DNA from: Gibbula magus
Lineage: Eukaryota > Mollusca > Gastropoda > Trochida > Trochidae
DNA: 64,000 nucleotides
Direction: 5' to 3'
NCBI GenBank assembly: GCA_936450465.1
Contig: OW388293.1
Location: 25,631,860 to 25,695,859, forward strand
The notes below the pieces were generated by a model. That model ran no database searches. It had not been told where the DNA came from and saw only the letters and a program-made list of their open reading frames with translations. Below are positions 33,420-47,000 of this stretch, in pieces; the stretch's first letter is position 1; every line of letters begins with the position of its first letter. A program made the translations under genes and the position numbers.

Positions 33420-35400
33420 TACGGAAGCGTATTAGTGTCACGGTGAAAAAAAAATCTGTCAAACTATCTCCTACGTAGGAGATAGTATCTCCTCAGATTT
33501 GCCATTTATTATTAAAGATTATACAATATTGTGTTACGTTAGAGGGTAAAACATCCTATTACACGACCCGACAGGCCGCATGTATAGAAAACGGTTATCC
33601 GTATTGGTAGAAAATGGGGCGACGTATAAAGGGAGCATTTTATGGAACTCTTCAGTGTGAGAGATAGATTTGTAGGTGTCATGCGAGTTCAGACAGATTG
33701 TTGACCATTCCGTTATAGTGTTATAATAAAAACTTTATTATTGGGGGATTAGTTCTCGCTACGTCAGTCAGAACACTTGTTCAACATTCGAGCGGCCATT
33801 TCCATTTGAACACTTTAAAATGGCCGCTCGAAGGGAAATGGACTCGAGTTGCTTAACCAAACCATTATTCGTTTTAGAACTCTTTTTATTGATTCAGGAG
33901 TGTTATTTAGCCATTGGTAACACTTATTAACCTTTTGTGAGAACACTTTATTTCAATTCATTAGGAATAGCGTGCTCCAACGCCTTTAAAGGGTTAGGGT
34001 TTTGAGACAACTGACAACATAAAACTTTGTTAGGCATTGAAAGGGGTCGTGGCATAGGATTGAACATATGACAAAAGTTATATTTTTTGCTTAAATGAGG
34101 CACATTCTTACCTATTTGATATGTTTATTTGTCTTGTCTACTTGGTCTCAGATTGTTTTACAAAAGGTTTGCTTTGAAATCGGATAAGCATATATTTCAG
34201 ACCTGAAAAAGGAGTAAGCACATAAACTCACGTGCAAAAGAAACGTCCCCACATTTTGAAAACAGTATAAAATGAAATATTGATTTCGGAGAAAGTAGAT
34301 TTTCAATGTATTTGGTAGCCACATGTTTTGTATAGAAGTATTCACAATTTCATACATCAGAGTATGCTTCTTTTATTTTTTTACATCTGTTCAAATACAC
34401 ATGGGGTGCTAAAATCGCCTTTTAAATATGTTTTTGGCCCACAATATTTGGTATTTAAGTTTTAAACATTGAAAAAGATATCCTCGACATAAATAACCTT
34501 CTTCCCTCCGAGTGGCCATCGAGTAGCGATAACTAAACACTCAAAGTAGAATTTTGAATATGGGACCATGATAGAATAGTCAATTGTCTTGTTGTCTGAA
34601 CTCTCAAATAACCTACAAATCTACCTCTCACACTGAAGAGTTCCACACCACTGTCGCTTTATACGTCGCACCATTTTATGTCAATAGGGATAACCTTTTT
34701 CTATGGATGCAGGCTTATCGGATCGTGTAACGCGATGTCTTACCCTCTAACATAACAATATATTGTTTAAACTGTAAAGTATATGGCAAATTTGAGAAAA
34801 CAAAATACAGCTACAGCGTCTTTAAAGCTTTTTAACGGTCATATATACTATCATATACTTATACATCATATGATATACACAATATTGTTTATGGGCATTC
34901 TAGAAAGTGGGGTAATGAAGAATGAAGAACAATTTGATGGACACACAACTTCTTTATTCTATGTCAAAACGTCGCCTACATAGAATAAATAAGTTGGGTA
35001 TCCAAAAATTTTTTTTTCATTCTTCATATACACGAGAGTGTACATACACTATAGGCGTATACATGTGTATAATACAATTGTGAAAAACGCTAGATGTGAT
35101 AAAGTGGTCCAGGCATTATAGATGTTATCTCCTACGTAGGAGATACTATCTCCTACGTAGGAGATACTAAGTCCTACGTAGGAGATACTAAGTCCTACGT
35201 AGGAGATACTATCTCCTACGTAGGAGATACTAAGTCCTACGTAGGAGATACTAAGTCCTACGTAGGAGATACTAAGTCCTACGTAGGAGATACTATGTCC
35301 TACGTAGGAGATACTAAGTCCTACGTAGGAGATAGTAAGTCCTACGTAGGAGATAGTATCACAATTGTTTTTTTCATCGTGACACTAATACGCTTCCGTA
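33420..35400. mobile_element. Fold-back-like element with 32-bp inverted ends and 6-bp target duplication
   Basis: The ends are near-perfect inverted repeats starting TACGGAAGCGTATTAGTGTC (33420-33451 and 35369-35400). AATTTG is duplicated on both sides (33414-33419 and 35401-35406), and tandem unit 2 has a single AATTTG at 40910-40915 with no insert. Inside, 33524-33832 and 34500-34770 are inverted copies of one sequence family. The right end carries an 11-copy 21-bp palindromic array, and the left end one copy (33467-33485). I see no transposase frame, so it is presumably moved by another element. Superfamily not assigned. A small hairpin lies at 33787-33832. Confidence 0.88.
35128..35360. 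repeat. 21-bp minisatellite of palindromic units, 11 copies
   Basis: The palindromic core CCTACGTAGG occurs at 35131 and then every 21 bp to 35341. The outermost units extend to the 18-bp palindrome ATCTCCTACGTAGGAGAT. The units vary between CTATCTCC, CTAAGTCC and CTATGTCC linkers. Confidence 0.95.
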
Positions 35401-36927
35401 AATTTGAGAGTTCGGACAGCAAGATAATTGACCATTCCATCATGGTATTTTATTAAAAACTCTACTTTGAGTGCTTAGGTATCGTTAGACATGTCAGATC
35501 GATTGAACTACAAATGTACCTTCGGGCGGCCATTTTAATGTGAAAACAATATACAGACGTATGGTGGCTAGCATGAGATGGCGTGTGGAAAATGTTATCC
35601 GAGTGTGAGGTGGTTACACCAGATAATGAGTTTAACTCTTATTTTGACTTTGATAGTGTGTTTAACATTTCTGTAATGTTAATGTTCATGTGTGTTTGTT
35701 GTAACGACCTCAGTAACAATACTTATTCACCTCAGTTGTCAATGGATCTTAGTGGACTTTCGTTTGCTACAATTAAACTTTCAATGAGTGCCCAAATTCA
35801 TTCATGTGTTGTCACTTTTGTAACTGAACCTTCAAATGAGGCCATCGAAATAGTTTAAAGTGTTTTCCACTGTTTAACTGTTTGAGGTTAGATATCCAGT
35901 TTTACTTAATGATCAAAAGTGGGTGGTGCGATATTTATAACGAGATGTGTATATATATATTACAGTATATAATATATACCATTCTTGTCATCTCATATAT
36001 CGCACTGAAGTATCTCATATAGTATAGATTTCTATAAAACACATGACATTGACCTGGCGGTAGTTTAGGGTTACAAACGAATCATATAAAGTCTGGTTTC
36101 CATGGTAGCCCCTATCTCTATCATTAACGTGGACATTTGTTTGACCTCTTAGCGTTTTATTTTCGTTGTTGTTCTGCTAGGATGAAGCCAAATTATACAT
36201 CAAATGTATTAAAGATGTGTTTGCTTATCTATAGAATCCTCTTAGTCAAGTGACGTGTAAAAGTGATGCAGTTGTATACTCAGAAGGGCATCATATTGAT
36301 TTTATAATGTGATTTTCACCTAATAACTTTTTATGAAGCAATGTGATGTTAACGATGTCTTTGGAGTAAACGTCATTAATTGTTAAAGAATTAATGACGG
36401 GGTTTTATACAGGTGACCTTTTGGTAAATTGAAATTGCATCAGGTCCAACGTCAAAGGATTTCATGGCGTAATTTAATTTGAATCCATCACGTTATTATG
36501 TACATACTATCTTTAGTCCTGTGAAGTTGAATCTGTTATTTTAGTCTAATTCAACCCAATGAAGAGTCTATAACGGTATTTATTCTTAATTTATTGATGC
36601 CATGTTTGTGTATAGACTGAAGTTAAATACGTTTTTTTCATAATGTTATTGTCCAAGTATTTAGTCCACAGTGTTGCAAAACAGTAACGTCATAAAGCAC
36701 AATGTGAATGTCTACGTTTTCTAACGCATAATGTTTGCGGTATTAAAGTCATTGCAATGGCACCTTGATAACCAATGACTGGATAAGCCACGTCAGGTAC
36801 ACTTGTATGTTGGCGACTACTACTACTTCCTCCGCTTCTACTACTACTCATTCTACTACTACTGCTACTCTTGCAACTACTATTAATAATATACAAGTAC
36901 TGATATTACTGCTACAACTAATATACT

Positions 36928-37225
36928 GGAGCACAGTGGTGTAGTGGTTAGCATGCTGGCCTCTCACGCCAACGGCCCGGGTTCGAATTCCTGTGGAGAC
37001 ACCAAAATTGTGTTTCATACTGTGTTTAGTCTCTGAGCAAGGCACTTCATCCACATTGCACTCAGTCCACCCAGCTGTTTAAGTGGGTACCTGGACACAG
37101 GAAGTATGGAGCAATATAAGTAGCAGTACCAAAGTACAATTCCCCATGGGTAATAATAAACCGCCAGTGAAAAGTGCTTGTATAGGTTATTAAGCGTTAA
37201 TTAAACTGTATATTATATTAGTATA
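36928..37225 (+). mobile_element. tRNA-derived SINE (SINE-B), copy 3
   Basis: Head GGAGCACAGTGGTGTAGTGG and anticodon region CCTCTCACGCC as in the other copies. The B box has decayed to GGGTTCGAATTCC. It sits inside a (CTA)n-rich stretch. Confidence 0.85.
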
Positions 37226-37720
37226 TTACTGCTACTAATACTATTCCTGTTACTACTCATATGCTTTTTCTACTGCTACTACAACAATTACCACTACTAC
37301 TACTGCTACTAGTGTTGTTGCTGCTATCACTACTACTACTTATGTTCTACTACTATTGATGCTGCTGCTGCTCCGTCTTTGAATACGTCTACTTCCACTA
37401 CCACCACTATACTACTCCTACTGCTACTATTACGACTACGACCACGACTGCCATACTCCTACTATTATTATTTCTGTTGTTGTTGCTTGTATTACTACTA
37501 CTGTTGATGCTGTCTTCCTACAACTAATTCTACTGTTACTGCTACCCTACCTCTACTACTGCTACTGCTACTACTACTACTACTACTGTTATTACTACTA
37601 CTACAACTACTACTACATGTACTTCGTATACTAATATGAGTACAACCACTACTACCAGTGATATCACAAGTACTATTAGTACTACTACTATAGAACAAAG
37701 TAATCCAGTCTGTACCCAAG
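37226..37720. repeat. Imperfect (CTA)n microsatellite region
   Basis: Long, interrupted runs of CTA/CTG/TTA trinucleotides; a shorter run lies at 36816-36900. The serine-rich open frames on the minus strand come from this repeat and are not genes. The matching region in unit 2 is 42748-43240. Confidence 0.92.
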
Positions 37721-40700
37721 AGAGAAAGATTTGCTGCAGGCAATGTCCACATCACTACAGTCTGACTGCACAATAACTATTAAACAATGCAAGTAGGAAC
37801 ATGATAAAATCATAATATCGTATGTACCAAGAATAAATGGAAAATGAAATGCCATTGTTGTGCCCCAAATCTACGTTTGCATGTCTCACCTCTTGAATAT
37901 AATTCTGATCCTTCAATCTAATATTCTCTCCAAGGCCGCCATCGAGAAAACGTGTCTGATAAAACTAGGGCTTTACTGATGAGATAACGTTATGGAATGG
38001 AATAAATAACCCTTGGCGCTGCGCATAAATATTTGAATTCCAGTTTAAGGACACATGGGAAATGAACACATTAGAAGAGGACAGTAAAACTCTCTCTTGG
38101 TAACAAGCTAATGTGGAAAGCATACAGAAAGAGATATATGTATATGGGATCTGACGCAGCAAGCAAAAAGTGTTCAATTGAATCTGTATCAAGTGCCCTT
38201 TTGACATAAGTTAATCGTATCTTGCCATCTTTATCTATGTAGCACATATGACTGAATACGATATAACTATTAAACAAAAGATTCAAACGGTCATATAGTA
38301 TTATTATATGATATCATTTTTAACAATGAAGTTAACAACTAAAAATGAAAATGAAAGATTCATTAAGCACATGCCATGTCAAAGTATTACAAAACATTGT
38401 TTTTGGTTTTGTTTATCAATTCTAACCTTTTACTATGCACTTTTCAATCCTCAAGATAATTGTTCTGGTTAACATTTAGATTGTATGATTTGACAGCATA
38501 TGTCAGAAACTGACTCCCAATTTGCGTTAATGACGCGAGGATGGTTTTGAAATAGCATGCTTGAAAATAAGATTTCTAATTTGTGATATTATGTCCATAC
38601 AAGGGGCTTGATTGTGTTTGCCAGTGCCAAATACTGTCGGAATTATACGGTTTTTAAACATTGCGGTCTGATCACATTCAGTTACGATCCGATTGCTCTC
38701 TGGAGGTATTCATATGCAGTCAGATTGCAATATTATGGCATTCAACAACGCACAAATTACAACATTACTGCGTTCAATATTTAATTGCAACCAACCGCGC
38801 AACAATCGCAATGTCATTGCTCTAAACTACATTCGGGTTGCAACAAGACTGCGATTTTAAAGTGAATTAATTATGAAGGAACATGAAAGTAAATTAACAA
38901 GTGACAGAGATGGAGCTGTAAAATGTTCCCAAAGTTGTATATATTCATACATGCCTTCGTGGGTTTTGTTAAAGGGACCAGTATGTTCGAATTCATGTAA
39001 TTCTTGTTTACTTCTCTTATCTAAAACAATCATATTATCTGTTATACAGTGTTTTGTTTGTGTTGGTCACCTCATAAAGTTACATTTCTGTTGATCAATT
39101 TGACGATTTATATAGTATGTTACCATTGACAAGAACATACATTCTCTTAGTGTTCCAATCTATGAACTCATTGTAAATATTTATGATTGGTATATACATA
39201 TACAGAGGTGAAATAAAGTATAGTATTTTGTCGTGCGTGGTTGGACGTAATTTTCTGGTATATTAATTGGACAAACAATGTTCATATCGTTAATTTTTGC
39301 GAGATGACTTATTTTCTGTTGTTGAGAATATGAAGCACTTAACATCTCATAGCCACGGAACTCAGGGAACTGGAGTGATATTATTATCTTCAAAAGAAAG
39401 TTCTATATGACTATGAATGTCGATTTAGTACATGTGTCATAAACATTTGGAGAAACATGATTTATTTACTACAGAGTCTATTCATGCATCTGGAATGTAT
39501 ATCTATTTGCTACTGTGTAAACGATGTTATGGCGTTAATAAAATTTGTAATCAAACTTACGTCCTTTGTTGTACTATTTCTTTCGTCAATATAGGAAGCA
39601 TGAAAGAATACTACGCGTCTGCAAAAAATGGCACAAAACACTGTGAAACCAACATATAACCTTGGTATTTGAGTGTCTAACAAATAATCATTGAAATAAT
39701 TTCTTTACAATGACAAATACAAATACATAGACAGTCATGGCAACTACATCATTAAATGAAATTAATAGTTGAAAAATGGTTGGAATGATTTGTGTTGAAC
39801 AACTGTTACATAATCCGGAGGCATCAGTAAGTTATTTTGGTCCACAAATCTATTTTCCAATCCATATTTTATACAGCTCCAGGTATCAGGTGTTCTTTCA
39901 TGCTGAGGACGCAGAACCCGTCGTTCAAGCTCTGATAGAAGCATTCTATTTGCATGACACTGTACGTAACTAACTCTCAAGGTGAAATACCAACAACAGC
40001 AACAACAAAATAAAGCAAAAATGCTACGAATGATTTTACAATATGGTAACGATATGAACATGATGTTAAACCGCCCTGAATACAAATGAAGGGGTCGGGG
40101 GAAGATAGTGATAACCCAAAACATAGTGAAACTGTGAAAATGCACTTTAAGGGTTTTAAAGTTTCCTTAAAAATACAGATTTGTACGTCAATGTAAATAG
40201 AATATTTCTATTTGTGGATCAATGTTTCATCTGTAAAAAACAATAAAATGAGCAATCTTATTCTGAAGAAAGTATCGATTTTACTTTGGTTTAACTTCCC
40301 ACCCCTGATGATGTTGGGGGTTATCACATGTTTTTCCCGAAACAGGGACCCCATAACGAATGCAATTAATGATGACCCACACAATTTATAAGTCTTATTT
40401 CAGGAATAAACATGGTAAACCTCATTGTGTCCAGTCATTGTTTGTGGCTTATGACATTCTTTCCGAAATGGGTAAAGTGTAATGTGGCATATCATAAAAT
40501 AGGGATGACGCAATAGAGTCTGTAGCTTGGGGAGATAACACGTTTCTGTGTGGTAGAGAGTGGTATTGCAGCCCACAAAATTTAGTTATCTCAGATTTAA
40601 GGGTTGTGTGGGTTATCACGATCTTCCCCCGACCGCTTCAAATGTATAAATGGATACATAAGCCACGTTATATATCTTATGAAGTAATAGATCGTGACTA

Positions 40701-42449
40701 TTACCCAATTCTCCTGTATAAAGACGTTTATAAAATGTTTACATTATATTGTTATGTTAGAGGGTAAAACATCTCAATACACGACCCGATAAGCCGTATC
40801 ATTAGAAAACCCTTATCTGGTTATCCGTATTGAAAGAAAATGGTGCGACGTAAAGCGACATTGATGTGGCAGTCTTCAGTGTGAGAGGTAGATTTGTAAC
40901 TCTCATGCGAATTTGAGAGTTCGGACAGCAAGATAATTGGCCATTCCATCATGGTATTTTATTAAAAACTCTACTTTGAGTGCTTCGGTATCGTTAGACA
41001 TGTCAGATCGATTGAACTACCTTCGGGCGGCCATTTTAATGTGAAAACAATATACAGACGTATGGTGGCTAGCATGAGATGGCGTGTGGAAAATGTTATC
41101 CGAGTGTGAGGTGGTTACACCAGATATTGAGTTTTAGTCTTATTTTGACTTTGATAGTGTGTTTAACATTTCTGTAATGTTAATGTTCATGTGTGTTTGT
41201 TGTAACGACCTCAGTAACAATACTTATTCACCTAAGTTGTCAATGGATCTTAGTGGACTTTCGTTTGCTACAATTAAACTTTCAATGAGTGCCCAAATTC
41301 GTTCATGTGTTGTCACTTTTGTAACTGAACCTTCAAATGAGGCCATCGAAATAGTTTAAAGTGTTTTCCACTGTTTAACTGTTTGAGGTTAAATATCCAG
41401 TTTTACTTAATGATCAAAAGTGGGTGGTGCGATATTTATAACGAGATGTGTGTATATATATATATTACAGTATATAATATATACCATTCTTTTCATCTGA
41501 TATATTGCACTGAAGTATCTCATATAGTATAGATTTCTATAAAACACATGACATTGACCTGGCGGTAGTCTAGGTTTACAAACGAATCATATAAAGTCTG
41601 GTTTCCATGGTAGCCCCTATCTCTATCATTAACGTGGACATTTGTTTGACCTCTTAGCGTTTTATGTTCGTTGTTGTTCTGCTAGGATGAAGCCAAATTA
41701 TACATCAAATGTATTAAAGATGTGTTTGCTTATCTATAGAATCATCTTAGTCAAGTAACGTATAAAAGTGATGCAGTTGTATACTCAGAAGGGCATCATA
41801 TTGATTTTATAATGTGATTTTCACCTAATTACTTTTTATGAAGCAATGTGATGTTAACGATATCTTTGAAGTAAACGTCATTAATTGTTAAAGAATTAAT
41901 GACGGGGTTTTATACAGGTGACCTTTTGGTAAATTGAAATTGCATCAGGTCCAACGTCAAAGGATTTCATGGCGTAATTAAATTTGAATCCATCACGTTA
42001 TTATGTACATACTATCTTTAGTCCTGTGAAGTTGAATCTGTTATTTTAGTCTAATTCAACCCAATGAAGAGTCTATAACGGTATTTATTCTTAATTTATT
42101 GATGCCATGTTTGTGTATAGACTGAAGTTAAATACATTTTTTTCATAATGTTATTGTCAAAGTATTTAGTCCACAGTCACGTTGTGTGAACAGTGTTGCA
42201 AAACAGTAACGTCATAAAGCACAATGTGAATGTCTACGTTTTCTAACGCATAATGTTTGCGGCATTAAAGTCATTGCAATGGCACCTTGATAACCAATGA
42301 CTGGATAAGCCACGTCAGGTACACTTGTATGTTGGCGACTACTACTACTTCCTCCGCTTCTACTACTACTCATTCTACTACTACTGCTACTCTTGCAACT
42401 ACTATTAATAATATACAAGTACTGATATTACTGCTACAACTAATATACT

Positions 42450-42747
42450 GGAGCACAGTGGTGTAGTGGTTAGCATGCTGGCCTCTCACGCCAACGGCCC
42501 GGGTTCGAATTCCTGTGGAGACACCAAAATTGTGTTTCATACTGTGTTTAGTCTCTGAGCAAGGCACTTCATCCACATTGCACTCAGTCCACCCAGCTGT
42601 TTAAGTGGGTACCTGAACACAGGACGTATGGAGCAATATAAGTAGCAGTACCAAAGTACAATTCCCCATGGGTAATAATAAACCGCCAGTGAAAAGTGCT
42701 TGTATAGGATATTAAGCGTTAATTAAACTGTATATTATATTAGTATA
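42450..42747 (+). mobile_element. tRNA-derived SINE (SINE-B), copy 4
   Basis: Duplicate of 36928-37225 carried along by the tandem duplication, with the same decayed B box (GGGTTCGAATTCC). Confidence 0.85.
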
Positions 42748-43240
42748 TTACTGCTACTAATACTATTCCTGTTACTACTCATATGCTTTTTCTACTGCTA
42801 CTACAACAATTACCACTACTACTACTGCTACTAGTGTTGTTGCTGCTATCACTACTACTACTACTAATGTTCTACTACTATTGATGCTGCTGCTGCTCCG
42901 TCTTTGAATACGTCTACTTCCACTACCACCACTATACTACTCCTACTGCTACTATTACGACTACGACCACGACTGCCATACTCCTACTATTATTATTTCT
43001 GTTGTTGTTGCTTGTATTACTACTACTGTTGATGCTGTCTTCCTACAACTAATTCTACTGTTACTGCTACCCTACCTCTACTACTGCTACTGCTACTAGT
43101 ACTACTACTACTACTACTACTACTACTGTTATTACTACTACTACAATTACTACTACATGTACTTCGTATACTAATATGAGTACAACCACTACTACCAGTG
43201 ATATCACAAGTACTATTAGTACTACTACTATAGAACAAAG
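42748..43240. repeat. Imperfect (CTA)n microsatellite region, unit 2 copy
   Basis: Tandem-unit counterpart of 37226-37720 with small length changes, for example a longer (TAC)n run near 43100. Confidence 0.92.
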
Positions 43241-44003
43241 TAATCCAGTCTGTACCCAAGAGAGAAAGATTTGCTGCAGGCAATGTCCACATCACTACAG
43301 TCTGACTGCACAATAACTATTAAACAATGCAAGTAGGAAAATGATAAAATCATAATATCTTATGTACCGAGAATAAATGGAAAATGAAATGCCATTGTTG
43401 TGCCCCAAATCTACGTTTGCATGTCTCACCTCTTGAATATAATACTGATCCTTCAATCTAATATTCTCTCCAAGGCCGCCATCGAGAAAACGTGTCTGAT
43501 AAAACTAGGGCTTGACTGATGAGATAACGTTATGGAATGGAATAAAGAACCCTTGGCGCTGCGCATAAATATTTGAAATCCAGTTTAAGGACACATGGGA
43601 AATGAACACATTAGAAGAGGACAGTTAAAATCTCTCTTGGTAACAAGCAAATGTGGAAAGCATACAGAAAGAGATATATGTATATGGGATCTGACGCAGC
43701 AAGCAAAATGTGTTCAATTGAATCTGTATCAAGTGCCCTTTTGACATAAAAATGAAAATGAAAGATTCATTAAGCACATGCCATGTCAAAGTAATACAAA
43801 ACATTGTTTTTGGTTTTGTTTATCAATTCTAACCTTTTACTATGCACTTTTCAATCCTCAAGATAATTGTTCTGGTTAACATTTAGATTGTATGATTTGA
43901 CAGCATATGTCAGAAACTGACTCCCAATTTGCGTTAATGACGCGAGGATGGTTTTGAAAAAGCATGCTTGAAAATAAGATTTCTAATTTGTGATATTATG
44001 TCC

Positions 44004-47000
44004 AGCCTTTAATGTTAAATTTCAAACCAACTTCAAGAACTCTCCTTTTTTTGCGTACTTACTGAGACCCCAACGTCAGTCGATATTTCTGCAGGTGCAT
44101 ATTATCAGTTAATGAGTTGTACAAAACTACCGTTTGCAGGGGAAATACATGTTTTATCAGAATATTTAAATCAACGATTCTGTTTCTCAAACTTATGACG
44201 TCACTTTTAATTTTTTGTTCTAAGGTCGAAGGTCTGGAAATTTTCTGAGACCCCAAAGCCAGTCTATATTCCTGCCGGTGCATATGATCAGTTAATGAGC
44301 TGTACACAATTATCATTTACAGGGGAATTACATGTCATATCAGAACATTAAGTGCTGAGATTGACAGGTTCCTATTATATATTTACATATTTACCCTTCT
44401 CAAGAACACCTTGTTTCATCGCTGATGGTCAGTGGTTTTCTTACATTATGTGTGAATGATTGTACTAACGACAATGTCTTGTTTAAGTTCGATTCTCATT
44501 ATTCACATAACAAATGTATGAATCATAAACCAGAAACAGCAGTGTAGAACACAACTTGCTTACGCAATGCCTAACTCTTGCCGGTATTCACAACTTGTTG
44601 ATTTAAGCCTTGCAGTATTTGTATCGCATAGGGAAGATTAACAGAACGGTGAAAAAGTTTCATTCCGCAATATTTGCATTCTCTCAAAAATCATAATGTC
44701 ATAAATCATAATGTATAAGTGCTGACCATGCTATGATATTGCTGTAATTAACTTTGATCGTTGCCAGCGGATTACGTTTTAATATGTTATCTGTTTATCG
44801 GTGGACATTATTTGTGTCAAATGTATACTTTATTGCTACATCAATTTGAACCTACCAATAGTCACACAAACGATTAAGTTAATTGTTTAAAGAACCAGTA
44901 CGACCACCTTTGGTTTTGGAACTACATTCCAGGGGATCTGTCTTTGCATTTATGCTATAAATTGATGAAATATGTCTCGTCCATGTCAACCATGGACGTT
45001 ATGTTGATGAACAATAATATTACCTCGAAATGCATATCTTCAAAAATTAAAAAATTCTCAAAATGCAGAATTTCATATTTGTTCTGTCTATGTTGTTACT
45101 AAAGTATACGTTCATCAAATCAAACCATTTCAGAATTCAGTCATTCAATACATTATTCAAATTGAGGTTTACTTTTTCTCCCAACTGAGAACATTCAATC
45201 ACGTAGATAAACACAAGGGTGAGCAAGTAAACTAAAGGATGTCGAGATGAAATCAAATTGCAATTAATCGTCCTTCAGTCGACATTAGGGAATGGTATTT
45301 CAGACAAACAGAGATCCTTAAAGTTTTATTTGATGGTCTTTTGGGTCCAAAGTTTAAAGTGTAATTACTTTGTGAACGAACCCCTTTCATTGGGATACCT
45401 TTGTACGATAACGAGCATCTGCATAATACATGGGGAAGCTCATGGTAATGCAGTTCCAATGCTTTATGCCATCTATCAATTAAGATGAAAGAAATTGAGA
45501 GCGATTATTTTTGTCTTTAATATGATAACGTTCTTCTTTGTCAATTTGAACTTTGTGCCACTTCCGATAGCGTATTTCGAATGTCACTATTTAAGTAATT
45601 TAATCAAATCAATTAAGATGAAACGTCTGTGCTGACACATGCATTGGATATAAGGATTTACGTCTGTAAGATTTTTCTCCTAGGGGAGCATTGTGCACTG
45701 TCATTTACAACTCTTCTAAATGTCTCTTTGTACAGGTGAGAGTTAATTGTGGAGTCCTTTTATCTACACTTAGTCCCGTTGCACTGGTCGACTTACCTAC
45801 AATTTTGTGATACAACTTTAGTATGATAGCGTGATGATGTTTTTTTCTTTAATATGATAACGTTCTTCTCTGAAGGAAACACTCTTATTTTCAATTTGAT
45901 CCCTGGGCCACTTCCAGTAGAGTAGCTCAAATGTCTCTACATAAGTATTTTAATATAATATATAATAATATATGTCTATAGCATATTGAACATACTCCTT
46001 GAGGAAATTGGAGAAATTTAAAAAAGTTACTATTGGTCATTGGTCAACTTTGAACATGTTTGTAGTTCTACGAATGTAGATATTATATATATATATATAT
46101 ATAGGTTAGATGCATATAAAAAGCATGTGCCCTTATCAATAATTATAATTAAATTATGATTTATGTCTATTGAATTCGAGATATGAAAGTATTATACATC
46201 ATAAGAGGCGTTCTATTCATGTATATAGTGCCATTGATGTGAACCAAACAGTAAGTTCAGCATCAAGTTCTAATAAGGTGAGACCTCTTGCTTAACGAGA
46301 TCTGGAATACTGTTTACCTTATCATTATCCATGTCAGAGAATCTTCTTTCTACTAAAGGTTACACGATAATGTCACTTCATGTCATTGTGATGACATTGA
46401 AGTCATCCTGTAAAAGTTGCAGAAACTGGACGTCCTCTAGACGGATCCATAATCCTTTGGCACGTACAGTTTCATGAATGAATAAATTGGATAGCGTCAC
46501 ACCATGCCTTATATTTGCAGAGTGCTTATATATGCTTATGACAACACTCTAGTATTCTATTTGACATCTCATCTGAGCTTGGGGTCTAATGATAAATATA
46601 AAGATATTCCCTGTCATTAGAGGAGTTCTATTCATGTATATACTACCATTGACGTGAACCAAACAGTAAGTTCAGCGTCAACTTCTAAGAAGGTGCAACC
46701 TGTCTGCAATAACATTACGTTCTTGCTTAACGAGATTTGGAATACTGTTTACGTTATCATTATCCCTGTCAGAGAATCTTTCTACTAAAAGTTACAAGAT
46801 AATGTTAGTTCATAATGGTGACATTGAAGTCATCCTGTAAAAGTTGCAGAAACTGGACATGCTCCAGACGGAACGATAATCTTTTGGCAAGTACAGTTTC
46901 ATGAATGTGATTAAGTTGGATAGGATCACCCATGCCTTACATTTGCATTTCTCTGTCACTGTGTGGAGAAGGGGGCTCCAATATAAGTCCTAATCTGGCA

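Larger units (their letters stand above)
35407..38600. repeat. Tandem unit 1, right part (paralogue of 40916-44003)
   Basis: Very similar to 40916-44003, with an extra ~130 bp at 38210-38340. A 91-codon frame (35583-35858) is interrupted in unit 2 by a stop near 41130, so I do not call it a gene. 36000-37900 also recurs inverted at 58500-59600. At 38600 the sequence jumps back to a part matching 5955 of copy 1, marking the tandem junction. Confidence 0.82.
38600..44003. repeat. Tandem unit 2
   Basis: 38600-39560 matches 5955-6960 of copy 1. 40338-44003 matches unit 1 without the fold-back element. 39560-40338 is largely unique and includes an inverted repeat of the TCTTCCCCCGACC box (40089-40120 against 40608-40640). 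Overlapping frames at 39762-40145 (minus) and 39776-39973 (plus) are not recognisable. No gene is called. Confidence 0.78.

Noticed and set aside
35128..35360. CRISPR-like array
   Set aside because: The period is a constant 21 bp with no variable spacers. It is a minisatellite within a eukaryotic transposon.
35583..35858. 91-codon frame repeated in tandem unit 2
   Set aside because: Unit 2 has an in-frame stop near 41130, and the product matches no family I know. Similarity is explained by the recent duplication.
36690..43313. Serine-rich open frames on the minus strand (36690-36896, 37498-37773, 42212-42418, 43023-43313)
   Set aside because: They are translations of (CTA)n microsatellites and of SINE-B, not genes.
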